Shown: in pieces, positions 23,398 through 29,848 of the stretch | Position numbering within the stretch: position 1 is the first letter of the stretch | Layout of the letters: each line of letters begins with the position of its first letter | DNA from: Hirudo medicinalis | Lineage: Eukaryota; Annelida; Clitellata; Hirudinida; Hirudinidae | Direction: 5' to 3' | DNA: 30,955 nt | Assembly: GCA_011800805.1 (NCBI GenBank) | Contig: MPNW01000930.1 | Span: forward strand, 2,501 to 33,455 | The notes under the pieces: generated by a model | Databases searched by the model: none | The model's input: the letters and a program-made list of their open reading frames with translations, nothing else | What the model was told of the DNA's origin: nothing | Program-made: the position numbers and the translations under genes

Positions 23398-24654
23398 GAT
23401 GATGAGGTGGTGATTATGAAGGTGATGATGAAGAGTAATCACCAGAGAGGATTATTTATCAGTTATTATTACTATTATTATTATTTGACAATAGAGTGCT
23501 ATCAAACAAATAATCACTTAAATATCACTTAATCAATGACAAATAAACACAAAAATAAAATAACCGTCCAAACATCATCCGCTTCAATTGGCCATGCGGT
23601 CATCATCATCACCATCACCACCGTCATCATCACCATCAGCACCATCACCATAACCATCATCATCATCATCACCACCATCAAAATCATCATCATTGTCCAT
23701 GAAGCCACCCACCTGTAAAGACGCTGGGTATCTTGGAGATGAAGCTCTTGACGGTCTTGACGACGATGCCCGACATCGGGTCCTGCATCATCTCCAGGAG
23801 GGCTTCCATCTGGAAGGAGTTGCCACGGTAATAAAAAAAATTCATCTTTGATCGTCATCATCATCTCCTTTATCGCAGCTACCATACATTGTGACCAATT
23901 CCATCGTCATCATCATCATCATCATATTCATCGTCATCATCGTCATGGCAATCGCTGTAAACTTTCTGTCCATCAATGTATAATAACATCAGTTAGCTGT
24001 TGTCATGACCACTTTCATCATCCTTGCTATCATAATAGCTTTATGGCATCACTGCCATCAATATTATTATTATCATCATCATCATCACATCTGATATCAT
24101 TATAAGCCCCTCATCAGCACACTCACTGTTGTATCTGTGGCAACATCATCGATGTGACTTTTTGTAAATAATCAGTAATACAAAAACAATGCAAAATGAT
24201 CGGATGCTTGCTTCGTCTGACAACGACAAAAAAATAAAGACGAACCTGAAAAGTTCATTGATGATGAGTGAGCAATCAATTAATCACAGATCATATGATT
24301 TCTGTCTTATCACAATGCTAAGATGATAACAGTAGATATGAGATATAACATCACTTACTTAATAGATGATGAGTGGCAACTTTTGAGTGAAATGTAAAAA
24401 CATTCAAAGACTTTCAAATTACGAGCAGCAAAAACAAAATACAAACCAAACACTAAAAATTCTTTGAAATAAAAAAATCGTTGTTTTGCAGGAAAATATT
24501 GAAAGTAAAAAACCTTTTTGTAGACCATTATGTTCGGATTTTCCTCCTCTTTTTGTATCAGTTCCGAGGCCATGGATCTGCATGGGTCTGTTTCATCAAT
24601 AGAATCCAGTTTCGAGCTGAAACGATGCGTTGCAACTGTGTCCGGCAAAGACAT
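12129..24654 (-). CDS. RGS7: R7-family regulator of G-protein signalling (RGS7-like), complete
   Basis: Fifteen coding exons join with consistent phase to about 500 residues, or 473 from the second Met. Coordinates from the N-terminus: 24514-24654, 23713-23809, 19051-19101, 18680-18786, 18335-18386, 17940-18081, 17658-17739, 16994-17071, 16035-16162, 15641-15754, 15328-15453, 15020-15094, 14800-14914, 14304-14396, 12129-12230. Domain order is that of the R7 family: DEP (about 55-132), R7H/DHEX (about 133-225), GGL, which binds G-beta-5 (about 255-320), and RGS box (about 340-462). R7 proteins speed GTP hydrolysis by G-alpha i/o, mostly in neurons, and the DEP domain binds a membrane anchor. 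The linker [13 protein letters not shown] and [20 protein letters not shown] are strongly RGS6/7-like. Assignment to RGS7 rather than RGS6, 9 or 11 is by resemblance only, and invertebrates often have a single member of this branch. Confidence 0.95.
12231..14303 (-). repeat. RGS last intron: TTA, GAT and ATC tracts, GC-rich islands
   Basis: TTA tracts lie at 12405-12452 and 12576-12626, GAT at 13397-13434 and 14115-14140, and ATC at 14231-14256. CG-containing unique sequence at 12900-13370 and 13540-14060 has partly open frames on both strands without splice or homology support. Confidence 0.75.
14304..14396 (-). CDS. RGS7: RGS7-like, exon 14 (RGS box end)
   Basis: It encodes [20 protein letters not shown] and then [11 protein letters not shown], the last RGS helices with the conserved Asp/Arg face. 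The acceptor ATGACAG abuts an ATC repeat. The donor GTTGGC is weak. Confidence 0.93.
14402..14570 (+). repeat. (GAT)n-rich tract, RGS intron 13
   Basis: This is an imperfect GAT/GAG/GAC triplet array on the plus strand, ATC on the RGS sense strand. It ends a few bases upstream of the exon 14 acceptor, where it takes the place of a usual pyrimidine tract. Confidence 0.9.
14688..14799 (-). repeat. 37-bp minisatellite, three copies, abutting RGS exon 13 donor
   Basis: CCAAAGTGCA recurs at 14691, 14728 and 14765, giving a 37-base period. Copies differ at single bases only. Each carries the palindrome GTGCATGCAC and, in RGS sense, a GTGAATGGATGATGC segment like the real donor sequence GTGAGAATGGATGATGC. 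Confidence 0.9.
14800..14914 (-). CDS. RGS7: RGS7-like, exon 13 (RGS box)
   Basis: It encodes [20 protein letters not shown] and then [14 protein letters not shown]. The Asn in VNVD matches the catalytic-loop Asn of RGS domains. The acceptor is AATGCAAAG. The donor GTGAGA touches a 37-bp tandem repeat. Confidence 0.94.
15020..15094 (-). CDS. RGS7: RGS7-like, exon 12 (RGS box)
   Basis: It encodes [20 protein letters not shown] and then QEIY. The acceptor is GGTCGCAG and the donor GTGGGT, in phase 2. Confidence 0.93.
15328..15453 (-). CDS. RGS7: RGS7-like, exon 11 (RGS box start)
   Basis: It encodes [20 protein letters not shown] and then [16 protein letters not shown]. It includes the Glu-Asn pair that contacts the G-alpha switch regions in known RGS structures. 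The donor is GTGAGA. Confidence 0.95.
15465..15592 (+). repeat. GGT/AAT/GAT triplet tract filling RGS intron 10
   Basis: Imperfect GTGGTAATG-type triplets occupy most of a 187-base intron. The RGS sense strand reads CAT/CAC and is pyrimidine-rich toward the acceptor. Confidence 0.85.
15641..15754 (-). CDS. RGS7: RGS7-like, exon 10 (GGL end)
   Basis: It encodes [20 protein letters not shown] and then [17 protein letters not shown]. The SNPW motif corresponds to the NPF-type end of G-gamma domains. The donor is GTGAGC. Confidence 0.94.
16035..16162 (-). CDS. RGS7: RGS7-like, exon 9 (GGL domain)
   Basis: It encodes [20 protein letters not shown] and then [20 protein letters not shown], the G-gamma-like helix that pairs with G-beta-5. 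The acceptor is GATCCGGCAG and the donor GTCGGT, in phase 2. Confidence 0.93.
16197..16547 (+). repeat. GAT/GAC/AAC compound tract, RGS intron 8
   Basis: About 350 bases of GAT triplets with recurring GACAATGTT/GACAACGTT interruptions form a higher-order pattern. It lies just upstream of the exon 9 acceptor. Long Asp-rich (plus) and Ile- or Ser-rich (minus) open frames here come from the triplet repeat. Confidence 0.92.
16856..17258 (+). repeat. GAT/GAC tracts flanking RGS exon 8
   Basis: Tracts at 16856-16981, 17082-17156 and 17224-17258 surround the 78-base exon 8 on both sides. Exon 8 itself is excluded from the repeat. Confidence 0.85.
16994..17071 (-). CDS. RGS7: RGS7-like, exon 8 (linker)
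   Basis: It encodes [20 protein letters not shown] and then YKFVGK, with acceptor GCTTTCAG and donor GTACGT and phase 0 on both sides. The exon could therefore be skipped without a frameshift. Confidence 0.94.
17343..17446 (-). repeat. GAT/GAC tract on sense strand, RGS intron 7
   Basis: Plus-strand CATCGTCGTC repeats with a roughly 21-24 base higher-order unit (CATCATCAACATCGTCGTCGT). The orientation is opposite to the tracts at 17082-17258 in the same intron, so the two are complementary in the transcript. Confidence 0.85.
17528..17637 (+). repeat. (ATCC)n / (ATTC)n tetranucleotide tract
   Basis: CATCCATCCATC repeats with CATTCACTC variants, in RGS intron 7 close to exon 7. Confidence 0.85.
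17658..17739 (-). CDS. RGS7: RGS7-like, exon 7
   Basis: It encodes [20 protein letters not shown] and then WDVHRPA, with acceptor TTGATCCAG and donor GTGAGT. The exon is embedded in AATC and ATCC tetranucleotide repeats. Confidence 0.94.
17744..17930 (+). repeat. (AATC)n / (AACC)n tract filling RGS intron 6
   Basis: TCAATCAATC and CAACCAACC repeats occupy nearly all of the 200-base intron between exons 6 and 7. Confidence 0.85.
17940..18081 (-). CDS. RGS7: RGS7-like, exon 6 (R7H/DHEX)
   Basis: It encodes [20 protein letters not shown] and then [20 protein letters not shown], the most conserved part of the R7H region. The acceptor is CCGCCAG. Donor GTGGGT after 17940 leaves AA, which the next exon completes to Lys. 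Confidence 0.95.
18089..18190 (+). repeat. (GAT)n tract, acceptor side of RGS intron 5
   Basis: Plus-strand GAT triplets with TATTGATGATGATG interruptions, about 7 bases from the exon 6 acceptor. The sense transcript reads AUC. Confidence 0.88.
18262..18326 (-). repeat. (GAT)n tract, donor side of RGS intron 5
   Basis: Plus-strand CATCATCGTCGTC triplets, starting about 9 bases after the exon 5 donor. The sense transcript reads GAU, complementary to the tract at the other end of the same intron. Confidence 0.88.
18335..18386 (-). CDS. RGS7: RGS7-like, exon 5 (52-base exon)
   Basis: It encodes [17 protein letters not shown], the conserved Trp/Pro-containing link between DEP and the helical extension. 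The acceptor is ATTTCAG and the donor GTCAGA, in phase 1. Confidence 0.92.
18476..18568 (+). repeat. (ATCC/ACCC)n tract, RGS intron 4
   Basis: CCATCCACCCAT repeats of period 4 and 8, with AATCATTC repeats following to about 18665. Confidence 0.8.
18680..18786 (-). CDS. RGS7: RGS7-like, exon 4 (DEP end)
   Basis: It encodes [20 protein letters not shown] and [14 protein letters not shown], the beta-strand end of DEP. The acceptor is CTACAG and the donor GTGAGC, giving phase 2 in and phase 0 out. Confidence 0.93.
18958..19041 (+). repeat. GAT/GAC tract, donor side of RGS intron 3
   Basis: Triplets lie within about 10 bases of the exon 3 donor and read ATC in RGS sense. Confidence 0.85.
19051..19101 (-). 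CDS. RGS7: RGS7-like, exon 3 (DEP, 51-base exon)
   Basis: This short exon encodes [16 protein letters not shown] after acceptor CTTTTCCAG, with donor GTAATC. It lies beyond a 4.6-kb repeat-filled intron. Confidence 0.9.
19140..19264 (+). repeat. GGT/GAT/AAT triplet tract, RGS intron 2
   Basis: GGTGGTAATAGTGGT repeats lie about 40 bases upstream of the exon 3 acceptor and read ACC/ATC in RGS sense. Confidence 0.85.
19328..19414 (+). repeat. (GTGA)n tetranucleotide array
   Basis: About 20 perfect copies of GAGT/GTGA follow an undetermined base at 19317. It is the complement of the CTCA array seen at 1518-1770. Confidence 0.95.
19795..20077 (+). repeat. 24-bp minisatellite, about 11 copies
   Basis: The unit is close to GAATGTATGTACTGTATCTT plus GTAT, alternating GTAT/GTGT endings, with some copies shortened. 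Because 24 is divisible by 3, several frames stay open across it on both strands. These are not genes. Confidence 0.93.
20331..20427 (+). repeat. (CCAT)n tract
   Basis: CATCCATCCATC repeats with CGTCCGTC and CATTCATC variants, in RGS intron 2. Confidence 0.9.
20621..20990 (+). repeat. 10-bp tandem array, about 36 units
   Basis: Units are variants of CGAATGATAA (CGAATAACAA, CAAATGATAA, CCAGTAATAA) kept in strict 10-base register to about 20910, where it shifts by one. Open minus-strand frames (Ser/Leu/Tyr/Ile-rich) are a by-product of the periodicity. Confidence 0.93.
21175..21320 (+). repeat. (GGAT)n tract with ATATACAAG interruptions
   Basis: TGGATATACAAG followed by GGATGGATGG recurs about four times, a higher-order unit of about 50 to 60 bases. 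Confidence 0.88.
21858..22060 (+). repeat. (AATC)n and (ACTC/ACCC)n tracts
   Basis: TCAATCAATC lies at 21858-21905, followed after unique sequence by CACTCACTCACCC-type repeats at 21945-22060. Confidence 0.85.
22186..22822 (+). repeat. ATC/TCC and GAT tracts, RGS intron 2
   Basis: ATC and TCC triplets lie at 22186-22290, GAT/GAC at 22412-22482 and GAT/AAT at 22752-22820. Unique sequence between them has no exon fitting the RGS phases. Confidence 0.8.
22935..23115 (+). repeat. (AATC)n/(ATTC)n tract
   Basis: TCAATCAATCATTCATTC repeats, with an open Ser/Ile/His/Asn-rich frame that is low complexity. Confidence 0.88.
23340..23430 (+). repeat. (GAT)n tract
   Basis: A near-perfect GATGATGAT run on the plus strand within RGS intron 2. 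Confidence 0.9.
23598..23697 (-). repeat. GAT/GGT tract on sense strand, donor side of RGS intron 2
   Basis: Plus-strand ATC/ACC triplets beginning about 15 bases from the exon 2 donor. Confidence 0.88.
23713..23809 (-). CDS. RGS7: RGS7-like, exon 2 (DEP start)
   Basis: The acceptor CTCCTTCCAG is followed directly by ATG. The exon encodes [11 protein letters not shown], then [16 protein letters not shown], the first DEP helices. The donor is GTGGGT in phase 1. Confidence 0.9.
23850..24513 (-). repeat. RGS intron 1 with short ATC tracts
   Basis: Plus-strand ATC triplets lie at 23857-23868, 23904-23945 and 24070-24087. The remainder is AT-rich unique sequence without further exons. Confidence 0.7.
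24514..24654 (-). CDS. RGS7: RGS7-like, exon 1 (N-terminus)
   Basis: Two in-frame ATGs are possible, at 24654 and 24573. From the second, the protein begins [20 protein letters not shown], whose PNIMVYKK matches the usual R7 N-terminus just before the DEP domain. Family length favours the second start. The donor GTTTTT is weak, but the phase-0 join K|M fits the family exactly. Confidence 0.75.
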
Positions 24655-25795
24655 GAAATCTTAACTTTGCGAAGAGTTATTTTAACCGATCGACTTTCCA
24701 CGCCGTAATTTTCAATTTCTAGGCGATGACCATGGGGGGTAATTTAAAAAAAATGGCTCTAACTAGTTTAGCTTTGTGCCACTCAGCTGCAGAATGCGAC
24801 CTCGGTCGGCAAGTGGAATTACGTATAGACAAAGCTGTTTTTTACGTGCAGTGAGCAGACGAAATGAGGGATAAATGCGATTTTAGAAACATTTTGAGTG
24901 CAAAAGATGCGCAGAGTCGGAGCTCTCCGAATCCATCTATCGAGCCGAGCGGCCTCTCAGCGCCAATATTATATGCGAGCATAGCAGAATTTGTAAATTC
25001 ATTCTCAGTAAGTATGTCAGACGCAGACGAGTTGTAATTTAAATAATAATTTCTTGTCGAATCTTTGGCAATTATTTAATTAATCTCAAAGTGAGTTAAT
25101 TTTTTTTTGTTAGAAATTATTTTGTCGAAAATAATTTGTCGACAGAAACTCAACATCTTATCTGCTCGATGCCGACATGCATGCGGTTCTCTTTGTTTGT
25201 GAATGGTTTGGGATTATGTGTTCTCGTCGTGAGGTGTGCGCCCAATGTCACATCGTTAACTATTGATATGACGCTATCAGCTAACATCCATTAATTCTTG
25301 GTTTGATCCGGAATGTTCTGAAATCTCGGGCTGTTCATTGAGCACACACGGACATGAGAACATATGTCACCCGAATGAAATAGCGTTAACATATCTGGCC
25401 ACAAACTTGTTATTTTACTGTCAGTCAGAGTACGGGGATCTAGTCAGTCATCTCTTAAACGCAATTGCAATAGATAGAACCAGAATTGTTGGAGTTGTCC
25501 ACTTTGTAAAATGGTTTCTGACGTGCCAGCTACTTTACGTATGCATCTCAACTGATTCGACGAGAGGTATTTAAATCAGGAAGTAAGTTTCTTTTTACAT
25601 TCGAATATCTGACTGCAGTGGCTTTTTCTTGGACATGTTATGATTTCTTTTGAAGAATAATTTTGAAGATATGATGAGAGTATCTTTATAATTTATTTTC
25701 AAAGGATTATTGTTAATTAACTAGTTTGTCATACAGCATCGAAACAACAATTTCAGAGACCAGCATAATTGCCGCCTCATTTGCAAGCCAACAAA
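24655..25795. promoter_or_regulatory. Head-to-head intergenic region between RGS and SLC35B2-like genes
   Basis: The two genes diverge from this 1.1-kb interval, so both promoters probably lie here. A CCAAT sequence is at 24963 and a GTAAGT donor-like site near 25013, while an acceptor-like TTTGTCATACAG lies at 25726-25737 just before the SLC35B2 start. Together these could mark a 5' UTR intron. An open stretch at 25338-25574 has no ATG-led conserved content. Transcription starts are not determined. Confidence 0.45.
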
Positions 25796-26093
25796 ATGAA
25801 TATACTCAGAAACGCAATGATGTTCTCGCTGGTCGTCGCCAGCTCGGCCTTTGGACTCCTGAAGCCAACGGAAAACGTCGACGGCAAGTCGGACCCGAAC
25901 CTAGTGGAAGCCAAGAGGTCCCTGATCGAACGCCAAGAAACCAGCTGGATGGGGGACGGCATCGGGAACCTCGAGATGCGAGATTACTGGCTCGTCCGAC
26001 TGCTTTTCAACCTGCTCAGCTACTGCACCATAATCGTGCCCTGTTTTCTTCTGGTGAGGCTCGTAAACAGGAGGAAGTACCTGGAGAGGCCGG
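25796..26093 (+). CDS. SLC35B2: SLC35B2-like, exon 1
   Basis: It begins [20 protein letters not shown], a hydrophobic N-terminus. Then comes a luminal segment and a first membrane helix, [20 protein letters not shown], followed by NRRKYLERP. The donor GTGGGT is in phase 1. The frame runs on past the donor, but the extension is intron. Confidence 0.88.
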
Positions 26094-28991
26094 GTGGGTT
26101 CCGACGACCACGATGGGGACGGGGATGGAAATTGTGGCGGGAAAAGCCAATAACAATGCCCCGAAAAAATTTCGGGGTGTTTTTGATGTTTTGGAGTGTG
26201 CGTTTGCTGCTGCTGCTGCTCTGATATTGATTCCCTTTGTCTGGGTTCGAAGAAATTCTTTCTTTTTTTTCCACTCAGAAATTTTTCAAGATCGCATTCT
26301 TATGCTTCTCTTTAATTAATAATTTTTTTAAAATAAATTTTTACATAATTTTCGAGCGGACGTTTTTGTGTGAAAATTCTACGAATTCTTAAAGTGGCAC
26401 GTTAGCTATGGTGATTGCTATTATTTCGAGTAGACGTAGATTTATATTACCATTATTATTGTTATATTTATTATTATTTTTACATAGATTTATATTATTA
26501 TTATTATTATCGTTGTTATATTTATTATTATTATTTCATTTTGATTTCCATTTTCCAGCTAATGGATGTTACCAGAGGGCTCTCCGACTACTGGTCGAGG
26601 GCAATGACCTCCTCTCGATGGAAGAGATGAACTCTCACAAGTCATCATCGTCGTCTCTCCCTGAAAACTCCTTCGTCCGTCAGTCCGTCAGTCTGTGCCT
26701 CCATGGTGCAGGGTTGCTCGTCTCCTACCTCATCTGGGGAGTTCTTCAGGAGAGGGTGATGGTCTACGAGTATCACACCGAGTTAGTATGATGATGATGA
26801 TGACGACGACGATGATGTCGATGACGACAATGATGGTGATGGTGGTGATAATAGTGACATTGACAGCGATGACAACGACACACCTTTTCTCTAATCCACC
26901 AATTACAGGGATCCGAACGTCCCTGGCGAACGCTTCTCCAACTCCCAGTTCATTGTCTTCTCCAATCGCGTGCTGGCATTCCTCGTCGCCATGGCAGCCA
27001 ACTCGCTCCTCCACCAACCGCAGCACAGGGCACCCGCCTACAAGTACTTATATTCCTCCTTCTCGAACATCATGAGCAGCTGGTGCCAGTATGAAGCCCT
27101 GAAGTTTGTCAGTTTCCCTGTGCAGGTGAGGGCAGGTGTGTATGTATGTATGTATGTATGTATACTCATACCTGGTGATTATATTTATTGAGCTTGAGGT
27201 GAATGATGTTGATGTTGACATTGTTGTTAAGAACCTGGTTAAGCCAGGGACAGCTGGGGGGAGGAATAACTGTAGCAGTGGTCCCCGATCCGACCCTGGG
27301 GTCGCAAATCCATCGTTTGCAATTGGATGGGAATTATTGGCGAGCACCGTTCCTTTCCTTGGAGTGCATCATTCTGGAAGATTCATACAAAATTTGAAAT
27401 TTAATAAAAAACTAATTGAAACATTTCGATGGTAATGATTAATAATTTTAAAACGCAAAAGTCAAAATGACCGAAACAACGCGACATAACTTTACCAGTT
27501 CTACCACGTCAGGTGCTCGCCAAAACGTCAAAGGTGATCCCGGTCATGCTGATGGGCAAGGTCGTGTCGCGAAGGTCGTACACCTGCTTCGAGTACGTCA
27601 CGGCCAGTTGCATCTCCCTCGGGGTGTTTCTTTTCCTCATCTCCAGCGACGATGCTACCCAAGGTGGGTGGAATGGGTGGAGCATTGGATGATGTGACGT
27701 TGACGGTGATGCTGATGGTGGATTTTGAGCTCCATCAATTAAGTGGTGACATGTGAGTGCACGACACGTGACACGACTCGTCTGACATGTGTGACTACCC
27801 GGGGTGATTGACATATGTCAGTGCGGTGACGTCCCTTGGCTTTGATGCTAACTTAGATAATGTTTAAAGTGACGATGATGAGGATGACGACGACGACGAT
27901 GATGGTAAAGCTTAAAATGATGATGACGTCCGCCGGCAGGTCACGGATCGTCGTCAACCACCGCGGCTGGGGTGGTGATTCTGGTGGGCTACTTGGCGTT
28001 CGACTCGTTCACTTCGAACTGGCAGGACGAACTCTTCACAAGGTACAGGGTCACCTCCCTGCAGATGATGGCAGGGGTTAACTTCTTCTCTGTTCTCCTC
28101 ACCTTTGTCTCTCTACTGGAACAAGGTTGTTTTGACGATGATGGCGGTGGTGATGATAGTGATAATGCTGTGATGGTTGTGGTGATGATTATAATGGCGT
28201 CGATGATGATGATGATGATGATGATGATGAAGATGGTAGGCATAGGGACATTGTCAGTGTGTTCATTGTGTTGGATTCAGGAGAGATTTCTTTCTTGGTA
28301 ATTAGATTGGACAACACAACTCGCTTTCAAGTGCTTCCGGCACCAACGATGATGATGATGATGATGATAGTGATGGTGGAGGTCATGATATTGACGATCA
28401 CGATTCTTGCGATGGTAATATATTCTTACTGAAAGATCACCAACCAAATCATCAACAACAGGCACATTCTCGTTGGCCCTAAGCTTCATGGTTCGACACC
28501 CGGTCTTCGCCTTCCATGTGTTCGTGCTGTCCGTCACCTCGGCTGTAGGGCAGCTGTTCATCTTTGCCACCATTGCCAAGTTTGGTCCAGCCACCTTTAC
28601 CATAATCATGACCGTACGACAGGGACTGGCCATACTCTTGTCTTGCATCATCTATGGACATCAGGTAATTGGGTGGCGGACTTTGGATGGGTGGGAGGCC
28701 AAGTGGGTGGGTAGATGGATGGATGGGTTTTTATTTTATTCCTGTTTATTGTTTTTCAAATGTTTTTCTCCATCACGTAAATTAATTAATTTTGAACCAA
28801 CACCTGTTGAGGTGCACCTTGTTGCAATGAGGTCGTCTATTATTATATAACAAGATTAATTTTTATTAATTATAATTATTTATGTTGTTATAATATTATA
28901 TAATAATAATTATAATAATAAGAATATATAACAAAATAAATATGATAACATGTTATTGTTGTTATTGGCATTATTATTGTTATTATTATTA

Positions 28992-29073
<82 letters not shown>

Positions 29074-29161
29074 AATAATTANATATAATAATAATTATAA
29101 TAATAAGAATATATAACAAAATAAATATGATAACATGTTATTGTTATTATTGGCATTATTA

Positions 29162-29213
<52 letters not shown>

Positions 29214-29848
29214 AATAATTAAGAGGCAAAGAATAATTGTTTGTGCAGTCATCATTGCCAATTAGTTGATGATGATGATGATACTACTGTTGACGGTGAT
29301 GATGATGATGATGATGATGATGCCACACTCTAAGGCACCTCTTTCTTTTGATGTTCTCTTGGATGAGCTGACTCACTCACAAGAACACACAATACAACTG
29401 TCTCTGTGTCAGGATTTATGCTGATGGAAGTAATTAAGTCGGTGATGATGATCATGATGATGGTGATGGTGGTGGTAATGATCATGGTGGTGATGGTAAT
29501 GATCATGGTGATGATGATGATGATGACGAAACTAAAGCTGAGGTGAATTGTCTGCTTTTAAATTAAAATTAGCACGATAAGTGTTAATATTTTCTATAAA
29601 TATTCATTACAGCATTGATATCATCATCATCACCCTCATCATCATCATCCTCTCCTTTCCAGGTAACAGTGGCTGGAGCATTCGGAGTGGCCATCGTGTT
29701 CGTGGCTCTGTTCACGAGGATCTACCACAAGCAGACCATGGCAAAGAACCGCAAGAAGAGGCCGACCGCCATTACCACCGGTGGTAGCGGCAGTTTGCCG
29801 ACCATGGAGGGGGGAAAGCCATTGTCTGTGGTTGTCGTGAAGCCATGA
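25796..29848 (+). CDS. SLC35B2: Adenosine 3'-phospho 5'-phosphosulfate transporter 1 (SLC35B2/PAPST1-like), complete
   Basis: Seven exons (25796-26093, 26559-26781, 26909-27125, 27513-27663, 27940-28125, 28462-28664, 29663-29848) join in frame to about 487 residues. The family exchanges PAPS from cytosol into the Golgi lumen for sulfation of glycans, proteins and lipids. Family hallmarks in order are [124 protein letters not shown] and a basic C-terminal tail. About ten hydrophobic segments are present. Human SLC35B2 is 432 residues; the extra length is in the first cytosolic loop (Ser-rich, [12 protein letters not shown]) and the tail. The ATG at 25796 has A at -3 and opens a hydrophobic N-terminus. 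SLC35B3 is a less likely match because of the N-terminal RRKYLE region and loop pattern. Confidence 0.95.
26429..26540 (+). repeat. (TTA)n tract, SLC35B2-like intron 1
   Basis: TTATTATTA with TTTACATAGA interruptions, ending about 20 bases before the exon 2 acceptor. Confidence 0.88.
26559..26781 (+). CDS. SLC35B2: SLC35B2-like, exon 2
   Basis: After TTTTCCAG it encodes [16 protein letters not shown], a Ser-rich loop, then [20 protein letters not shown] and [13 protein letters not shown]. The donor GTTAGT is followed almost at once by a GAT repeat. Confidence 0.93.
26788..26880 (+). repeat. GAT/GAC tract filling SLC35B2-like intron 2
   Basis: It starts 6 bases after the exon 2 donor and occupies most of the 127-base intron. 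Confidence 0.88.
26909..27125 (+). CDS. SLC35B2: SLC35B2-like, exon 3
   Basis: It encodes [20 protein letters not shown] through [20 protein letters not shown], the most conserved block of the family. The acceptor is AATTACAG and the donor GTGAGG. Confidence 0.95.
27134..27164 (+). repeat. (GTAT)n tract, SLC35B2-like intron 3
   Basis: A short tetranucleotide run (GTATGTATGTAT) just after the exon 3 donor. The rest of intron 3 (to 27512) is unique and without a gene. Confidence 0.88.
27513..27663 (+). CDS. SLC35B2: SLC35B2-like, exon 4
   Basis: It encodes [20 protein letters not shown] and then [20 protein letters not shown] with SSDDATQ. The acceptor is CCACGTCAG and the donor GTGGGT. Confidence 0.95.
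27940..28125 (+). CDS. SLC35B2: SLC35B2-like, exon 5
   Basis: It encodes [20 protein letters not shown], then [12 protein letters not shown] and [20 protein letters not shown]. The acceptor is CCGGCAG. The donor GTTGTT is weak, but phase and homology require it. Confidence 0.92.
28133..28438 (+). repeat. GAT-rich intron 5 of SLC35B2-like gene
   Basis: GAT/GGT triplets lie at 28136-28168, GAT at 28197-28235 and 28348-28370. The short unique part between them shows no exon. Confidence 0.8.
28462..28664 (+). CDS. SLC35B2: SLC35B2-like, exon 6
   Basis: It encodes [40 protein letters not shown] and [20 protein letters not shown], membrane helices near the C-terminus. The donor is GTAATT. Confidence 0.95.
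28898..29221 (+). repeat. Two near-identical TTA-containing blocks separated by one N
   Basis: The block at 28898-29081 starts ATATAATAATAATTATAA and ends CAAATAATTA. The block at 29083-29221 has the same start, middle and end but a shorter TTA run and one substitution (GTTGTT versus GTTATT). The N at 29082 sits exactly at the junction. Confidence 0.92.
29263..29650 (+). repeat. GAT tracts and a terminal ATC tract, SLC35B2-like intron 6
   Basis: GAT lies at 29266-29323, GAT/GGT at 29441-29527, and ATC at 29618-29650 running into the pyrimidine tract of the exon 7 acceptor. Confidence 0.85.
29663..29848 (+). CDS. SLC35B2: SLC35B2-like, terminal exon 7
   Basis: After CTCCTTTCCAG it encodes [20 protein letters not shown], the last helix, then a basic cytosolic tail (KNRKKRPT) ending VVVVKP and TGA. 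No AATAAA was found before the window end. Confidence 0.93.
   Translation, partial: VTVAGAFGVAIVFVALFTRIYHKQTMAKNRKKRPTAITTGGSGSLPTMEGGKPLSVVVVKP

Noticed and set aside
25338..25574. 78-codon open frame between the RGS and SLC35B2-like genes
   Set aside because: No good start context, no recognised motif, and it sits where promoters or 5' UTR are expected.
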